Positions 27,708 through 36,494 of a stretch of 64,000 bases of DNA are shown in pieces. This stretch comes from Psychrobacter sp. I-STPA10 (GTDB lineage: Bacteria > Pseudomonadota > Gammaproteobacteria > Pseudomonadales > Moraxellaceae). Position 1 is the stretch's first letter; the number at the start of each line of letters is the position of its first letter. The translations under genes were made by a program, and so were the position numbers. The DNA is taken from NCBI RefSeq assembly GCF_021012795.1, contig NZ_VFYU01000012.1, positions 62,001-126,000 of the forward strand, written 5' to 3'. The notes under the pieces were generated by a model, which did not search any database, was not told where the DNA came from, and saw nothing but the letters and a program-made list of their open reading frames with translations.

Positions 27708-29987
27708 ATGACCCACATGGACAACCTTCAAGTCATGAAACGAGATGGGCGTTTAGAACCCATCAATCTCGAAAAAATTCACAAAGTCATTGCATGGGCA
27801 GCAGAAGGGCTAAGTAATGTATCTGTCTCACAAGTTGAGCTAAAATCCCACATTCAGTTTTATGATGGCATCAAAACCCGTGACATTCACGAAACCATCA
27901 TCAAAGCCGCCGCAGACCTTATCTCTGCTGACACTCCAGATTATCAATATCTGGCAGCTCGCTTAGCCATTTTTCATTTACGTAAGATTGCCTATAACCA
28001 GTTTGAGCCACCACACTTATTTGACCATGTGACCAAGCTAACCGAGTCAGGCAAATATGATGCACATATCTTACAAGACTATTCTAAAGCTGAATTTGAT
28101 GAATTAAACGACTATATCGACCACTGGCGTGACATGAATCTTGCCTATGCGGCGGTTGAGCAAATGTCGGGCAAATATCTGGTGCAAGACCGAGTAACTA
28201 AAACGGTTTATGAAAGTCCGCAGTTTTTATATATGCTCGTTGGCATGTGTTTATTTGCCAGTTACGATAAAGCCGAACGCCTCAGCTATGTGAAACGCTT
28301 TTATGATGCCACCTCGACCTTTCAAATATCTTTACCCACGCCCATCATGTCAGGCGTGCGTACCCCATCACGTCAGTTTAGCTCGTGTGTACTCATCGAA
28401 TGTGGTGATTCGCTAGACTCTATTAATGCCACCACCAGTGCCATCGTGCGTTATGTTTCACAGCGGGCAGGTATCGGTGTCAATGCAGGGCGTATTCGTG
28501 CCCTAGGCAGTCCGATTCGTGGCGGCGAGGCTCAGCACACAGGCTGCGTACCTTTTTATAAATTATTCCAAACTGCGGTCAAATGCTGCTCACAAGGTGG
28601 CGTGCGTGGTGGTGCTGCCACACTATTTTATCCATTATGGCATCTGGAAGTAGAATCCTTATTGGTACTCAAAAACAATCGTGGTGTTGAAGACAACCGT
28701 GTGCGCCACATGGATTATGGAGTACAAATTAACAAAACCCTCTATACCCGTCTGATTAAAGGGCAAGACATCACCCTTTTCTCACCTTCAGATACTCCAG
28801 GTCTATACGATGCGTTTTTTGAAGACCAAGAGCGCTTTGACGCCCTCTATCATCAATATGAGCAAGACGACAGCATTCGCAAACGTCGCCTGCCTGCCAC
28901 CGAGCTGTTTAGTTTGATGATGCAAGAGCGAGCCAGCACAGGGCGTATTTATATCCAAAACGTCGACCATTGCAACACCCATAGCCCATTTAACCCTGAG
29001 CTTGCCCCCATTCGTCAGTCCAACTTGTGTATGGAGATTGCCCTACCCACCAAGCCACTGGACAACATCAATGACGAAAAAGGCGAAATTGCCTTGTGTA
29101 CCCTATCTGCGGTCAACCTCGGCAAAATCGAGCAACTAGAAGACATTCAAGAGCCTGCTGAGCTGATTGTACGTGCCTTAGATGCCTTACTCGACTATCA
29201 AGACTACCCTGTCAAAGCCGCTGAAAATGGCAGCATGCGTCGTCGTACCTTAGGGGTGGGCGTGATTAACTATGCTTATTATCTGGCAAAAAATGGTACT
29301 AAATATTCTGATGATGCCGCTTTAGGCTTAACTCATAAAACCTTTGAAGCCTTGCAATATTACTTGCTACAAGCCTCAAATAAGCTTGCCCAAGAGCAAG
29401 GGGCTTGCCCTGCCTTTAATGAAACAACCTATGCACAAGGCATCTTACCCATTGACACCTACAAAGCTGACCTCGACAAAATCTGTGACGAGCCTTTGCA
29501 TCTGGACTGGGAAGCTTTGCGTAGCAACATCAAAGCACACGGACTACGCAACTCAACATTGACTGCGTTGATGCCATCTGAAACTTCAAGTCAGATTGCC
29601 AACGCCACCAATGGCATTGAGCCACCACGTGGACTGGTCTCAGTCAAAGCTTCAAAAGATGGCATCTTAAAACAAGTCGTGCCTGATATTGACACCCTCA
29701 AAGACCAATACGAGCTACTGTGGCAACTGCCCAATAATGACGGCTACCTTAAGCTGTGTGCCATCATGCAAAAATTTGTTGACCAAAGCATCTCTGCCAA
29801 TACCAGTTATGACCCCACTCGCTTTGAGGGGCAACGTGTGCCAATGAAGGTGTTGTTAAAAGACTTGCTCACTGCTTATAAACTGGGCATCAAAACCTTG
29901 TATTACCATAATACCCGAGATGGTGCGAACGATGCCCAAGCGGATATGGAAGATGATGGCTGTGCAGGTGGGGCGTGTAAGTTGTAG
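27708..29987 (+). CDS. nrdA: Class Ia ribonucleotide reductase alpha subunit NrdA
   Basis: A 759-aa protein (E. coli 761). It reduces ribonucleoside diphosphates to deoxy forms with a radical supplied by NrdB. The N-terminal ATP-cone (MKRDGRLEPINLEKIHKVIAWAAEGL) gives allosteric activity control. Active-site Cys occur in FSSCVLIECGD and in NQSNLCMEIALP-like context (RQSNLCMEI). The C-terminal redox pair is C752/C757 in DDGCAGGACKL, which thioredoxin/glutaredoxin reduces. GGAGAAG lies before the ATG. nrdB follows after 420 bp and yfaE directly after that. Candidate NrdR boxes lie upstream. It is complete and typical. Confidence 0.97.
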   Translation: MTHMDNLQVMKRDGRLEPINLEKIHKVIAWAAEGLSNVSVSQVELKSHIQFYDGIKTRDIHETIIKAAADLISADTPDYQYLAARLAIFHLRKIAYNQFEPPHLFDHVTKLTESGKYDAHILQDYSKAEFDELNDYIDHWRDMNLAYAAVEQMSGKYLVQDRVTKTVYESPQFLYMLVGMCLFASYDKAERLSYVKRFYDATSTFQISLPTPIMSGVRTPSRQFSSCVLIECGDSLDSINATTSAIVRYVSQRAGIGVNAGRIRALGSPIRGGEAQHTGCVPFYKLFQTAVKCCSQGGVRGGAATLFYPLWHLEVESLLVLKNNRGVEDNRVRHMDYGVQINKTLYTRLIKGQDITLFSPSDTPGLYDAFFEDQERFDALYHQYEQDDSIRKRRLPATELFSLMMQERASTGRIYIQNVDHCNTHSPFNPELAPIRQSNLCMEIALPTKPLDNINDEKGEIALCTLSAVNLGKIEQLEDIQEPAELIVRALDALLDYQDYPVKAAENGSMRRRTLGVGVINYAYYLAKNGTKYSDDAALGLTHKTFEALQYYLLQASNKLAQEQGACPAFNETTYAQGILPIDTYKADLDKICDEPLHLDWEALRSNIKAHGLRNSTLTALMPSETSSQIANATNGIEPPRGLVSVKASKDGILKQVVPDIDTLKDQYELLWQLPNNDGYLKLCAIMQKFVDQSISANTSYDPTRFEGQRVPMKVLLKDLLTAYKLGIKTLYYHNTRDGANDAQADMEDDGCAGGACKL

Positions 29988-30038
29988 CTAATCCTTGAGA
30001 GCTGTTAAAAAATTTCACTGCAATTTTAGGCTTGCAAG

Positions 30039-30068
30039 AGAAAATCCCTTACTTAAAGGGGATTTTCT
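30039..30068 (+). terminator. Hairpin after nrdA (attenuator or partial terminator)
   Basis: A perfect 10-bp stem AGAAAATCCC / GGGATTTTCT with a 10-nt A/T-rich loop, 52 bp after the nrdA stop. No U-tract follows, so it may instead stabilise the mRNA end. Confidence 0.5.
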
Positions 30069-30157
30069 GGAAGCTTGTATCAGCATAATTAGGGGTACGG
30101 ACTTAGGTGTCAGGTTACATTGCTGTTACCTCGACACTGCCCCCCTAACACAGCCAG

Positions 30158-30236
30158 TAGGGTGCGTTCCACATACCTATTATTGAGTTTTAAATATAAT
30201 CAAGCACGTATGTAGGATGCACTAAATGCACCCTAC
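30158..30236. repeat. REP-like palindromic repeats
   Basis: GTAGGGTGCGTTCC begins at about 30158. A palindrome GTAGGATGCA-ctaaa-TGCACCCTAC lies at 30212-30236. Both share the GTAGGRTGC core seen in REP-type intergenic repeats of several bacterial groups. Genome-wide copy number cannot be judged from this window. Confidence 0.45.
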
Positions 30237-30407
30237 AAAATCTTAACAAGAATAGATACATAAGACGTGTTGGCAAATATATAACACATCATCTTAGCTT
30301 AGTGACCAAACATGTCAAAGAATTTAAGCGCATACCCAATCTAAAGATTGAAAACTGGATTTAGCTCAAACTTTTAACTTTTACCTTAAAAAAGAAACAA
30401 TCTATCT

Positions 30408-31541
30408 ATGACCTACTCCATCTTTTGCCAAACCAAAAATGATCCCCTAACCGAACCCATGTTTTTTGGACAGCCAGTCAACGTCGCCCGTTATGACCAG
30501 CAAAAATACCCCATTTTTGAGCAGTTGATCGAAAAGCAACTGTCGTTTTTTTGGCGACCCGAAGAAGTTGATGTATCGCGAGATCGCATCGACTATGGCA
30601 ACCTATCGAGCCACGAAAAGCACATCTTTATCAGCAACCTAAAATACCAAACCCTACTCGACTCGATACAAGGTCGTAGCCCTAATGTCGTACTGTTGCC
30701 ACTAGTATCCATTCCTGAGCTAGAAACTTGGATAGAAACATGGTCATTTTCTGAGACCATTCACTCACGCAGCTATACCCATATTATTCGAAATATCGTC
30801 AATGACCCAAGCCAAGTGTTTGATGACATCATTGACAACCAAAATATCTTAGAGCGAGCCTCTGACATCGCCAAATATTACGATGAATTGTATCAACACT
30901 CACAGCTATATAGCCGCTTTGGAGCAGGTACACACCAAATCAATGGCGAGAGTATTTATGTTGATTTACCCAAACTCAAAAAACAGCTTTATCTGTGCTT
31001 AATGGCGGTCAATGTTTTGGAAGCGATTCGTTTTTATGTGTCATTTGCTTGCTCATTTGCCTTTGCCGAGCGCAAGCTGATGGAAGGTAATGCCAAGATT
31101 ATCAAGCTTATCGCTCGTGATGAAGCATTGCACCTCACCAGTACCCAACACATGCTCAATATATTGGCATCGGGTAAAGATGATCCTGAGATGGCACAAA
31201 TTGCTGAAGAGTGCCATGAGCAATGTATTAAGATTTTCCGTACTGCCGCTGAGCAAGAAAAAGCATGGGCAGGTTATTTATTCAAAGATGGCTCGATGAT
31301 TGGTCTTAACAAAGATATTTTGTGCCAGTATGTCGAATATATCACCAACTTACGTATGGAAGCGGTGGGCTTGCCAGCCATCTTCTCTGAGTCAAAAAGT
31401 AACCCCATTCCGTGGATTAATACCTGGCTGTCTTCTGATAATGTGCAAGTTGCACCGCAAGAGACTGAAATCAGCTCGTATCTGGTCGGGCAGATTGACT
31501 CTGACTTATCCGACAGTGATTTTGATGACTTTGAGTTATAA
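30408..31541 (+). CDS. nrdB: Class Ia ribonucleotide reductase beta subunit NrdB
   Basis: A 377-aa protein (E. coli 376) that houses the diiron-tyrosyl radical cofactor. Tyr123 lies in [11 protein letters not shown], with E116 and H119 as iron ligands. Later ligands fall in the [32 protein letters not shown] stretch. The C-terminus ([14 protein letters not shown]) is the acidic tail that docks on NrdA. Near-identity to E. coli NrdB in [19 protein letters not shown] makes the call secure. The ribosome site is weak (A-rich). yfaE, 43 bp downstream, encodes the ferredoxin used for cofactor maintenance. Confidence 0.97.
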   Translation: MTYSIFCQTKNDPLTEPMFFGQPVNVARYDQQKYPIFEQLIEKQLSFFWRPEEVDVSRDRIDYGNLSSHEKHIFISNLKYQTLLDSIQGRSPNVVLLPLVSIPELETWIETWSFSETIHSRSYTHIIRNIVNDPSQVFDDIIDNQNILERASDIAKYYDELYQHSQLYSRFGAGTHQINGESIYVDLPKLKKQLYLCLMAVNVLEAIRFYVSFACSFAFAERKLMEGNAKIIKLIARDEALHLTSTQHMLNILASGKDDPEMAQIAEECHEQCIKIFRTAAEQEKAWAGYLFKDGSMIGLNKDILCQYVEYITNLRMEAVGLPAIFSESKSNPIPWINTWLSSDNVQVAPQETEISSYLVGQIDSDLSDSDFDDFEL

Positions 31542-31584
31542 CCTATAAACCATTAAATCCAATTTACATGACTGAGATTTTATC

Positions 31585-31875
31585 ATGGCATGGATTATCA
31601 CCCAACAGACACGATTTTACTTACATGAAGACGAAACCCTACTTGACGGCTTACTACGTACAGGGCATAAGGTCGAATTTCAATGCAAATCTGGCTATTG
31701 TGGCAGTTGCCGAGTCAAATGTGTCAAGTCCTCACAACCCATTACCTACGATGATAATCCGCTTGCCATGATAGAAGAACGTGATATTCTGCCCTGCTGC
31801 TGTAAAGTGGTAGGGGTACTGACCATCGAATTACCTCTGCTTAAAACAGCCAACATAAATAAGACAAAAAAATAA
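31585..31875 (+). CDS. yfaE: 2Fe-2S ferredoxin YfaE, class I RNR maintenance protein
   Basis: A 96-aa plant-type ferredoxin. The cluster Cys are C34, C39 and C42 (CKSGYCGSC), plus one in the C71-C73 run (LPCCCKV). YfaE reduces the diferric cofactor of NrdB so that the tyrosyl radical can be rebuilt. It lies directly after nrdB, as in enterobacteria. The start at 31585 is the first ATG in frame with the ferredoxin; GAG lies about 9 nt before it. Three adjacent Cys near the fourth ligand are slightly unusual. Confidence 0.92.
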   Translation: MAWIITQQTRFYLHEDETLLDGLLRTGHKVEFQCKSGYCGSCRVKCVKSSQPITYDDNPLAMIEERDILPCCCKVVGVLTIELPLLKTANINKTKK

Positions 31876-31905
31876 AGCTTGCCATAGTGAACGGTGACAA
31901 GCTTT
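31874..31905. terminator. Bidirectional terminator between yfaE and the DegS-like gene
   Basis: The stem AAAGCTTG / CAAGCTTT with a 16-nt loop is flanked by A-rich sequence upstream and TATTTTTATATTATT downstream. It overlaps the yfaE stop and serves the convergent protease gene. Confidence 0.8.
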
Positions 31906-31958
31906 ATTTTTATATTATTGTCTCTAATAGATAGTATTCAATACGATCCATACTAATA

Positions 31959-33314
31959 CTATTGAAACATATTGAGTATTTCTTCACGCAAGCGAGCTTG
32001 ATCTTCTTCACTCAAACCTTGTGACTCAGGACGCTCTTGCAAATAACGCTCTACATCTGGACTCATTGGTACTTGTGGTGGCAACTCCTGAGGGGGCACA
32101 CCTTGTGGTGGTATACTACTTGGATTCATCACAAGTTCATTTTGTCCCGGACGTTCCGCCAATACAATTTCAATATCTAAATTTTGTTGCCCACGCAACA
32201 CTTGCAGATTCAGCTTAGTATTAGGAGTTTTACGCGCCACATATTGTATCAAGCGATTGGCATCGGTCATCTCCACACCATCAATAGATAAAATAATATC
32301 GCCCACTGACAGACCACTGATAGCCGCAGGGCTATTGGGTACAATGTGCAACACCTCTACCCCTGTACTGCTTTCAATTCTAGTTGGATCTTTGATTTGT
32401 GACTGCACCTCAATACCAAGCCAACCACGACTCACTCTTCCTTCTTTAATAATGGCATTCATCACTTGCTCAACCACCGCTGTTGGAATGGCAAAACCAA
32501 TCCCCATTGAGCCACCAGAACGTGAAAAAATAGCCGTATTAATACCCACTAACTCACCATAAGCATCTACCAATGCCCCACCAGAATTACCCGGATTAAT
32601 CGCAGCATCAGTTTGAATAAAGTCCTCAAAAGTATTAATACCCAGGCCTGTTCTATCAGTTGCGGAGATAATACCTTGGGTCACTGTCTGACCCACTCCA
32701 AATGGATTACCAATGGCAAGTGCCACATCACCCACCTCAATGGGCTGCTCACGAAAGGCAAGCGGTGTCAGACCTGTCATGTCTACTTTAATCACTGCCA
32801 AGTCACTGTCAGGATCAACGCCCACAACAGTCGCTTTACTCTTTCTGCCATCATTAAAGGCAACTACAATCTCATCTGCTTTGGAGATCACATGTGCATT
32901 GGTCACAATATAACCATCTTCTGATACTACCACACCTGATCCAAGGTTAGTCGCTCCCCTATCTTGCTGTGGTAAACCACCATGAAACTCATAAAAACGA
33001 CGTAAAATGGGATCATCTAAATAAGGATTTTGTGCGACCTTTTGGGTGGTATATATATTCACCACTGAATGGGATGCTCTAGCAACCGCATCATGATAGC
33101 TTGTTATCGGTACAGGCTTATCTTTTGCCTCGCCTAATGGCAGCGTTGGCATATTTTGTTCACTACGTGGCGGCTGCCAAGTATCTTGTTGTTGGCTTTT
33201 TTGCTGCATATAAAACCAGCCAAAAACTGCAATGACAATAAATAAAAGCAACCAAGGTAACAGTTTCCAAATAAAACTCAACTTTGAAGAACCGTTGTTT
33301 GGTGAAGACGACAT
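31959..33314 (-). CDS. Membrane-anchored HtrA-family serine protease (DegS-like, one PDZ)
   Basis: A 451-aa protein. A TM anchor at about 14-36 places the protease in the periplasm. The trypsin-like domain has His141 (VTNAHV), Asp171 (DSDLAVIKVD) and Ser244 (NPGNSGGAL). One PDZ domain spans about 300-385 (GVEVLHIVPNSPAAISGLSVGDIILSIDG). The tail from 395 is Pro/Gln/Glu-rich (PPQGVPPQELPPQVP). One PDZ plus an N-terminal anchor matches DegS, which starts RseA cleavage in the sigma-E response; but many Pseudomonadales have similar AlgW/DegS-like proteins, so I leave out the symbol. It is divergent from the Nif3 gene. The Pro-rich tail of about 65 residues is longer than in E. coli DegS. Confidence 0.88.
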   Translation of the reverse strand: MSSSPNNGSSKLSFIWKLLPWLLLFIVIAVFGWFYMQQKSQQQDTWQPPRSEQNMPTLPLGEAKDKPVPITSYHDAVARASHSVVNIYTTQKVAQNPYLDDPILRRFYEFHGGLPQQDRGATNLGSGVVVSEDGYIVTNAHVISKADEIVVAFNDGRKSKATVVGVDPDSDLAVIKVDMTGLTPLAFREQPIEVGDVALAIGNPFGVGQTVTQGIISATDRTGLGINTFEDFIQTDAAINPGNSGGALVDAYGELVGINTAIFSRSGGSMGIGFAIPTAVVEQVMNAIIKEGRVSRGWLGIEVQSQIKDPTRIESSTGVEVLHIVPNSPAAISGLSVGDIILSIDGVEMTDANRLIQYVARKTPNTKLNLQVLRGQQNLDIEIVLAERPGQNELVMNPSSIPPQGVPPQELPPQVPMSPDVERYLQERPESQGLSEEDQARLREEILNMFQ

Positions 33315-33547
33315 AGGATAACCTCTTGCAATAGCACAAATAGCAAATTATGCTTAAAATCATAAACACATGAACAAAAAAAGTAATCAATTTGAATATA
33401 TATCAACTCGTTTACAAACGTGTCAGTGTAACATTTTAAGCTCTACTATATAGTCAAAGCTGTAAAATACCTGTTACTTTTTTACAACTACTTTCTTACT
33501 ATTTTCTTTATCTTGTCTTATCATCACATTAAAGGTGTTTTTTCATT

Positions 33548-34345
33548 ATGCAAAATATAAGTTCATCTAGTCATGATACAACCATAAAAGCCATAACACC
33601 GCTACAATTGACGAGCTGGTGTGATCAATACCTAGCAATTGATGCATTTAAAGACTATTGCCCCAATGGACTACAAATCGATGCAGATGTCCCTATTCGC
33701 CATTTGGTTACTGCTGTCACCGCCAGCCAGCGACTTATAGACGCCGCTATTGCCGCAAATGCAGATGCCATATTGGTACATCATGGCTACTTTTGGAAAG
33801 GTGAAGACCCCGTTTTAACTGGTATCAAAGGCAAGCGTATCCGTAGCTTATTACAAAATCATATCTCACTGCTTGCCTACCACCTACCTTTAGATGCGCA
33901 CCCAAATGTTGGTAACAACGTACAATTGGCTCAGCGTTTAGGGCTTAAATTCATAGGTGGTTTATATCCACAAGAATCTCATCCTGTTGGTAATATTTGT
34001 GAATGTCCCACACAAACTATAGGTTCACTCATTGATAACATCACTCAAGTGCTCAATCGTAAACCCTTACATTTAAGTGCTGGACATACGCAAGTGACAA
34101 AGATTGCCATTTGTACTGGTGCCGCTCAAGATATGATTGAGCAGGCAGCAAAACAAAATTGTGACGTATTTATATCAGGGGAAGTCTCTGAGCGTACAAC
34201 CCATCTTGCGCGAGAATTAAACATCGACTACTTAGCTTGTGGTCACCATGCAACTGAAACCTTTGGCGTACAAGCCCTTGGTGACCTCATCGCCAAACAG
34301 TTTGGTATTCAAGTCAGCTTTATTGATGACCCTAACCCTGTTTAA
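33548..34345 (+). CDS. Nif3-like dinuclear metal-centre protein (YbgI family)
   Basis: A 265-aa protein of the Nif3/YbgI family. Metal-binding His and Glu are visible in ILVHHGYFWKG, LLAYHLPLDAHPNVGNN, the VFISGEVSERTTHLARE region and YLACGHHATETFGVQAL. The protein forms a ring-shaped hexamer with a two-metal site in known structures; the physiological reaction is unsettled (it is often annotated GTP cyclohydrolase 1 type 2). Length is typical (about 250 aa). AAAGGTG lies upstream of the ATG. It is divergent from the DegS-like gene and followed by a hairpin terminator. Confidence 0.9.
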   Translation: MQNISSSSHDTTIKAITPLQLTSWCDQYLAIDAFKDYCPNGLQIDADVPIRHLVTAVTASQRLIDAAIAANADAILVHHGYFWKGEDPVLTGIKGKRIRSLLQNHISLLAYHLPLDAHPNVGNNVQLAQRLGLKFIGGLYPQESHPVGNICECPTQTIGSLIDNITQVLNRKPLHLSAGHTQVTKIAICTGAAQDMIEQAAKQNCDVFISGEVSERTTHLARELNIDYLACGHHATETFGVQALGDLIAKQFGIQVSFIDDPNPV

Positions 34346-35144
34346 TTTGCTGTGAGTCATTACTAAAAATACAATATGTTAATATGACGGCAATCCAAAA
34401 CTTTTTAACTTCATAGCATTCATTTTGTTAACAGCAATGTGTTAAAAGCAATCGATGATGCACCTTTGATTGCTTTTGACTTTGCTGGATTACAAAAAAA
34501 ACTTTACATTGCAAAGTTTTTCTCTCTCGTTAATATTCCAATGTTTGATAAATTCAGTCTATAAAATAATTTATTTTTTTAACAAAAAAATATACCATCC
34601 ATAATATTTTTATCACCTTTTATCATTTATTTTTTAATTAAACTTGAAACTGTATACTATGAAACGCATAGTATTGTCACAACTTGAAACAAAATAGGGG
34701 GATTTGTTCATATAAACTGCCAAAATTGGAGGGCTAGATGGAAAGTAATGCGCCTACCAAAATATATGAATAACAACCTATTTTGAATATAGCTGTTAAA
34801 TTAATTAAGTATTTTATTTATTAAAGAAAGGATGATATTTCAACCCACTTTGTTATACAAAGTTATACAAAGCCCTACAGATAGAGATTGTTAAGATTAA
34901 CTAGGCAGATGTCGAACTCACTTGAAATCATTCAAATCAGATGATTTGGATGCAATATGTCGGATAGGCTCACCACAGATATGATCAAATACCATATTCT
35001 CCCTATTCGTCAATTTATCCCAACACTCATATTTACTCCATTTTGTTAATTATTAACGCCTATGGATTAACAGCAAGTTTATCTCTGCACATGACTTGAT
35101 ATAACTGCTGACATAATATGAATGATAGAATAAAAGAGGCTCTT
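34346..35144. other. Long AT-rich intergenic region between the Nif3-like and MltF-like genes
   Basis: About 800 bp. After the Nif3 terminator (34444-34477) I see no gene. Small direct repeats occur at 34851-34872 (GTTATACAAA twice). A dyad ATCATTCAAATCAGATGAT lies near 34926-34944. The frame open upstream of the MltF-like ATG gives an alternative start at 35118. The region could hide a small RNA, but nothing in the sequence proves it. Confidence 0.45.
34444..34477 (+). terminator. Terminator after the Nif3-like gene
   Basis: A perfect 10-bp stem AAAAGCAATC / GATTGCTTTT with a 14-nt loop, about 100 bp after the stop. The 3' arm ends in TTTT. Confidence 0.65.
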
Positions 35145-36392
35145 ATGCATCGCTTTACCCAATATTTTAATCACAGTTTCAGCAATTTACGTCAACATAC
35201 CACACACAAATTAAATCGTTGCTCACAATATTGCAGTCAATTTTTTGCTCAATCAAGCACAAACACAGACAAAAACATCATCTCCAGCAACAAGCCAGCA
35301 CGTTTTGAAAAAACGAAAAAAGTCGCCCAAATCTCTGGTATCGCATTATTATCGTTGCCTGCCAAAAGCTTTATACCCGCTCAAGTTGCAGACACAACCC
35401 CTAGATATACTCAGGTGATCGCATCAAACACCTTAACTGTCGCAGCAGTTGCTGGTGATAGTACATTTTTTGCTATCAATGGTTTTCAACATGGTCTTGG
35501 CTATGACTTAACCCGATCCTTTGCCAATACACTTGAAGTGGATTTGGCATTAAAAACCTATGCAACGGAAGCAGAAGCATTACAAGCTGTACAATTAGGT
35601 CTAGCAGACATGGCACTAACGACAGCCAGTACTGCTAATATAGAAAGCCACACTTTATCTTCTATTGATCTTAGCTGTGGACAAGATAAAAAATTAACCA
35701 AAAATGGCTTACACCCAAAAGTTAACTGGAGCTTTAAGACAACTGAGGATCCTTTAGCAGTAAAAGCAAGTCACTATATCTGTCAGGCAGATGGCAAAAA
35801 AGAAACCTCAAGACTTGCCAACTTTTATAATCAAAATCTGCTAAAAGATGCGTATAATCAAAAACATTTTGCTACTGCATTAAATCATAAATTACCCAAT
35901 TATATCGATTCTTTTAAACAGCAAGCAAAAAACTATAATCATGATTGGGAGCTGTTAGTTGCTATGGGATATCAAGAATCACATCTCAATGCAAATGCAA
36001 CATCACCTACTGGTGTGCAAGGCTTAATGATGTTGACCAATAGCACTGCCAAAGCCATGGGAGTATCTAACCGCATCGATCCTTTTGAAAGTATTGGCGG
36101 GGGGGCACGATATCTTAATGAGATGAAAGAAACCTTTGCCGATGTTCCTAACCCAGATCGGCTATGGTTTGCTCTTGCCTCTTATAATATGGGACCAAAT
36201 GCCATTAAGAGAATTCAGCGTAAACTTGAAGATCGTGGCGAAGATGGTAATAGTTGGGCAAATGTATATGCTTATATGTTAGAAAACAAAGCACATAACT
36301 CTCGCTACGTCCAATGTATGCACTATGTAAAAAACATTCGTAGTTATCTTGAATCCATTAAATTTGAAGAAGACAATATTAAAGTGGTTTAG
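35145..36392 (+). CDS. MltF-like lytic transglycosylase with a shortened solute-binding-like domain
   Basis: 415 aa from the ATG at 35145, chosen because AGAGG lies 7 nt upstream; 35118 is a weaker start. A mildly hydrophobic stretch near residues 68-82 follows a long polar N-terminus, so the export signal is not classical. About residues 100-190 (TLTVAAVAGDSTFF...GLADMALTTAS) recall the start of the family-3 solute-binding domain of MltF, but this is less than half its normal size. The C-terminal SLT domain has the catalytic Glu in AMGYQESHLNANATSPTGVQGLMMLT, then GGGARYLNEM and LASYNMGPNAIKR. It should cleave peptidoglycan glycan strands. E. coli MltF has about 518 aa. Preceded by a long empty region, followed by a strong terminator. 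Confidence 0.82.
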   Translation: MHRFTQYFNHSFSNLRQHTTHKLNRCSQYCSQFFAQSSTNTDKNIISSNKPARFEKTKKVAQISGIALLSLPAKSFIPAQVADTTPRYTQVIASNTLTVAAVAGDSTFFAINGFQHGLGYDLTRSFANTLEVDLALKTYATEAEALQAVQLGLADMALTTASTANIESHTLSSIDLSCGQDKKLTKNGLHPKVNWSFKTTEDPLAVKASHYICQADGKKETSRLANFYNQNLLKDAYNQKHFATALNHKLPNYIDSFKQQAKNYNHDWELLVAMGYQESHLNANATSPTGVQGLMMLTNSTAKAMGVSNRIDPFESIGGGARYLNEMKETFADVPNPDRLWFALASYNMGPNAIKRIQRKLEDRGEDGNSWANVYAYMLENKAHNSRYVQCMHYVKNIRSYLESIKFEEDNIKVV

Positions 36393-36405
36393 TTTTTTAA
36401 TCTAT

Positions 36406-36444
36406 AAAAAAGCCATCTTAGTGTCATAACTAAGATGGCTTTTT
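36406..36444. terminator. Bidirectional terminator between the MltF-like and MltD-like genes
   Basis: A 15-bp perfect stem AAAAAGCCATCTTAG / CTAAGATGGCTTTTT with an 8-nt loop and flanking A and T runs. It serves two convergent transglycosylase genes. Confidence 0.92.
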
Positions 36445-36494
36445 GATTACTGCTTATCTAGCAATGTCAGCATAGATATTTATCAATTGACCAA

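Larger units (their letters stand above)
29988..30407. other. nrdA-nrdB intergenic region with hairpins and REP-like palindromes
   Basis: 420 bp without a gene. A strong hairpin lies at 30039-30068 (AGAAAATCCC / GGGATTTTCT), perhaps limiting read-through from nrdA. REP-like GTAGGGTGC repeats lie at 30158-30236. The remainder up to nrdB shows nothing further. E. coli has a shorter nrdA-nrdB gap, so nrdB here may have its own promoter. Confidence 0.55.

Noticed and set aside
31053-31299. Open frames inside nrdB on both strands
   Set aside because: nrdB is conserved along its full length here, and the overlapping frames have no features of their own.
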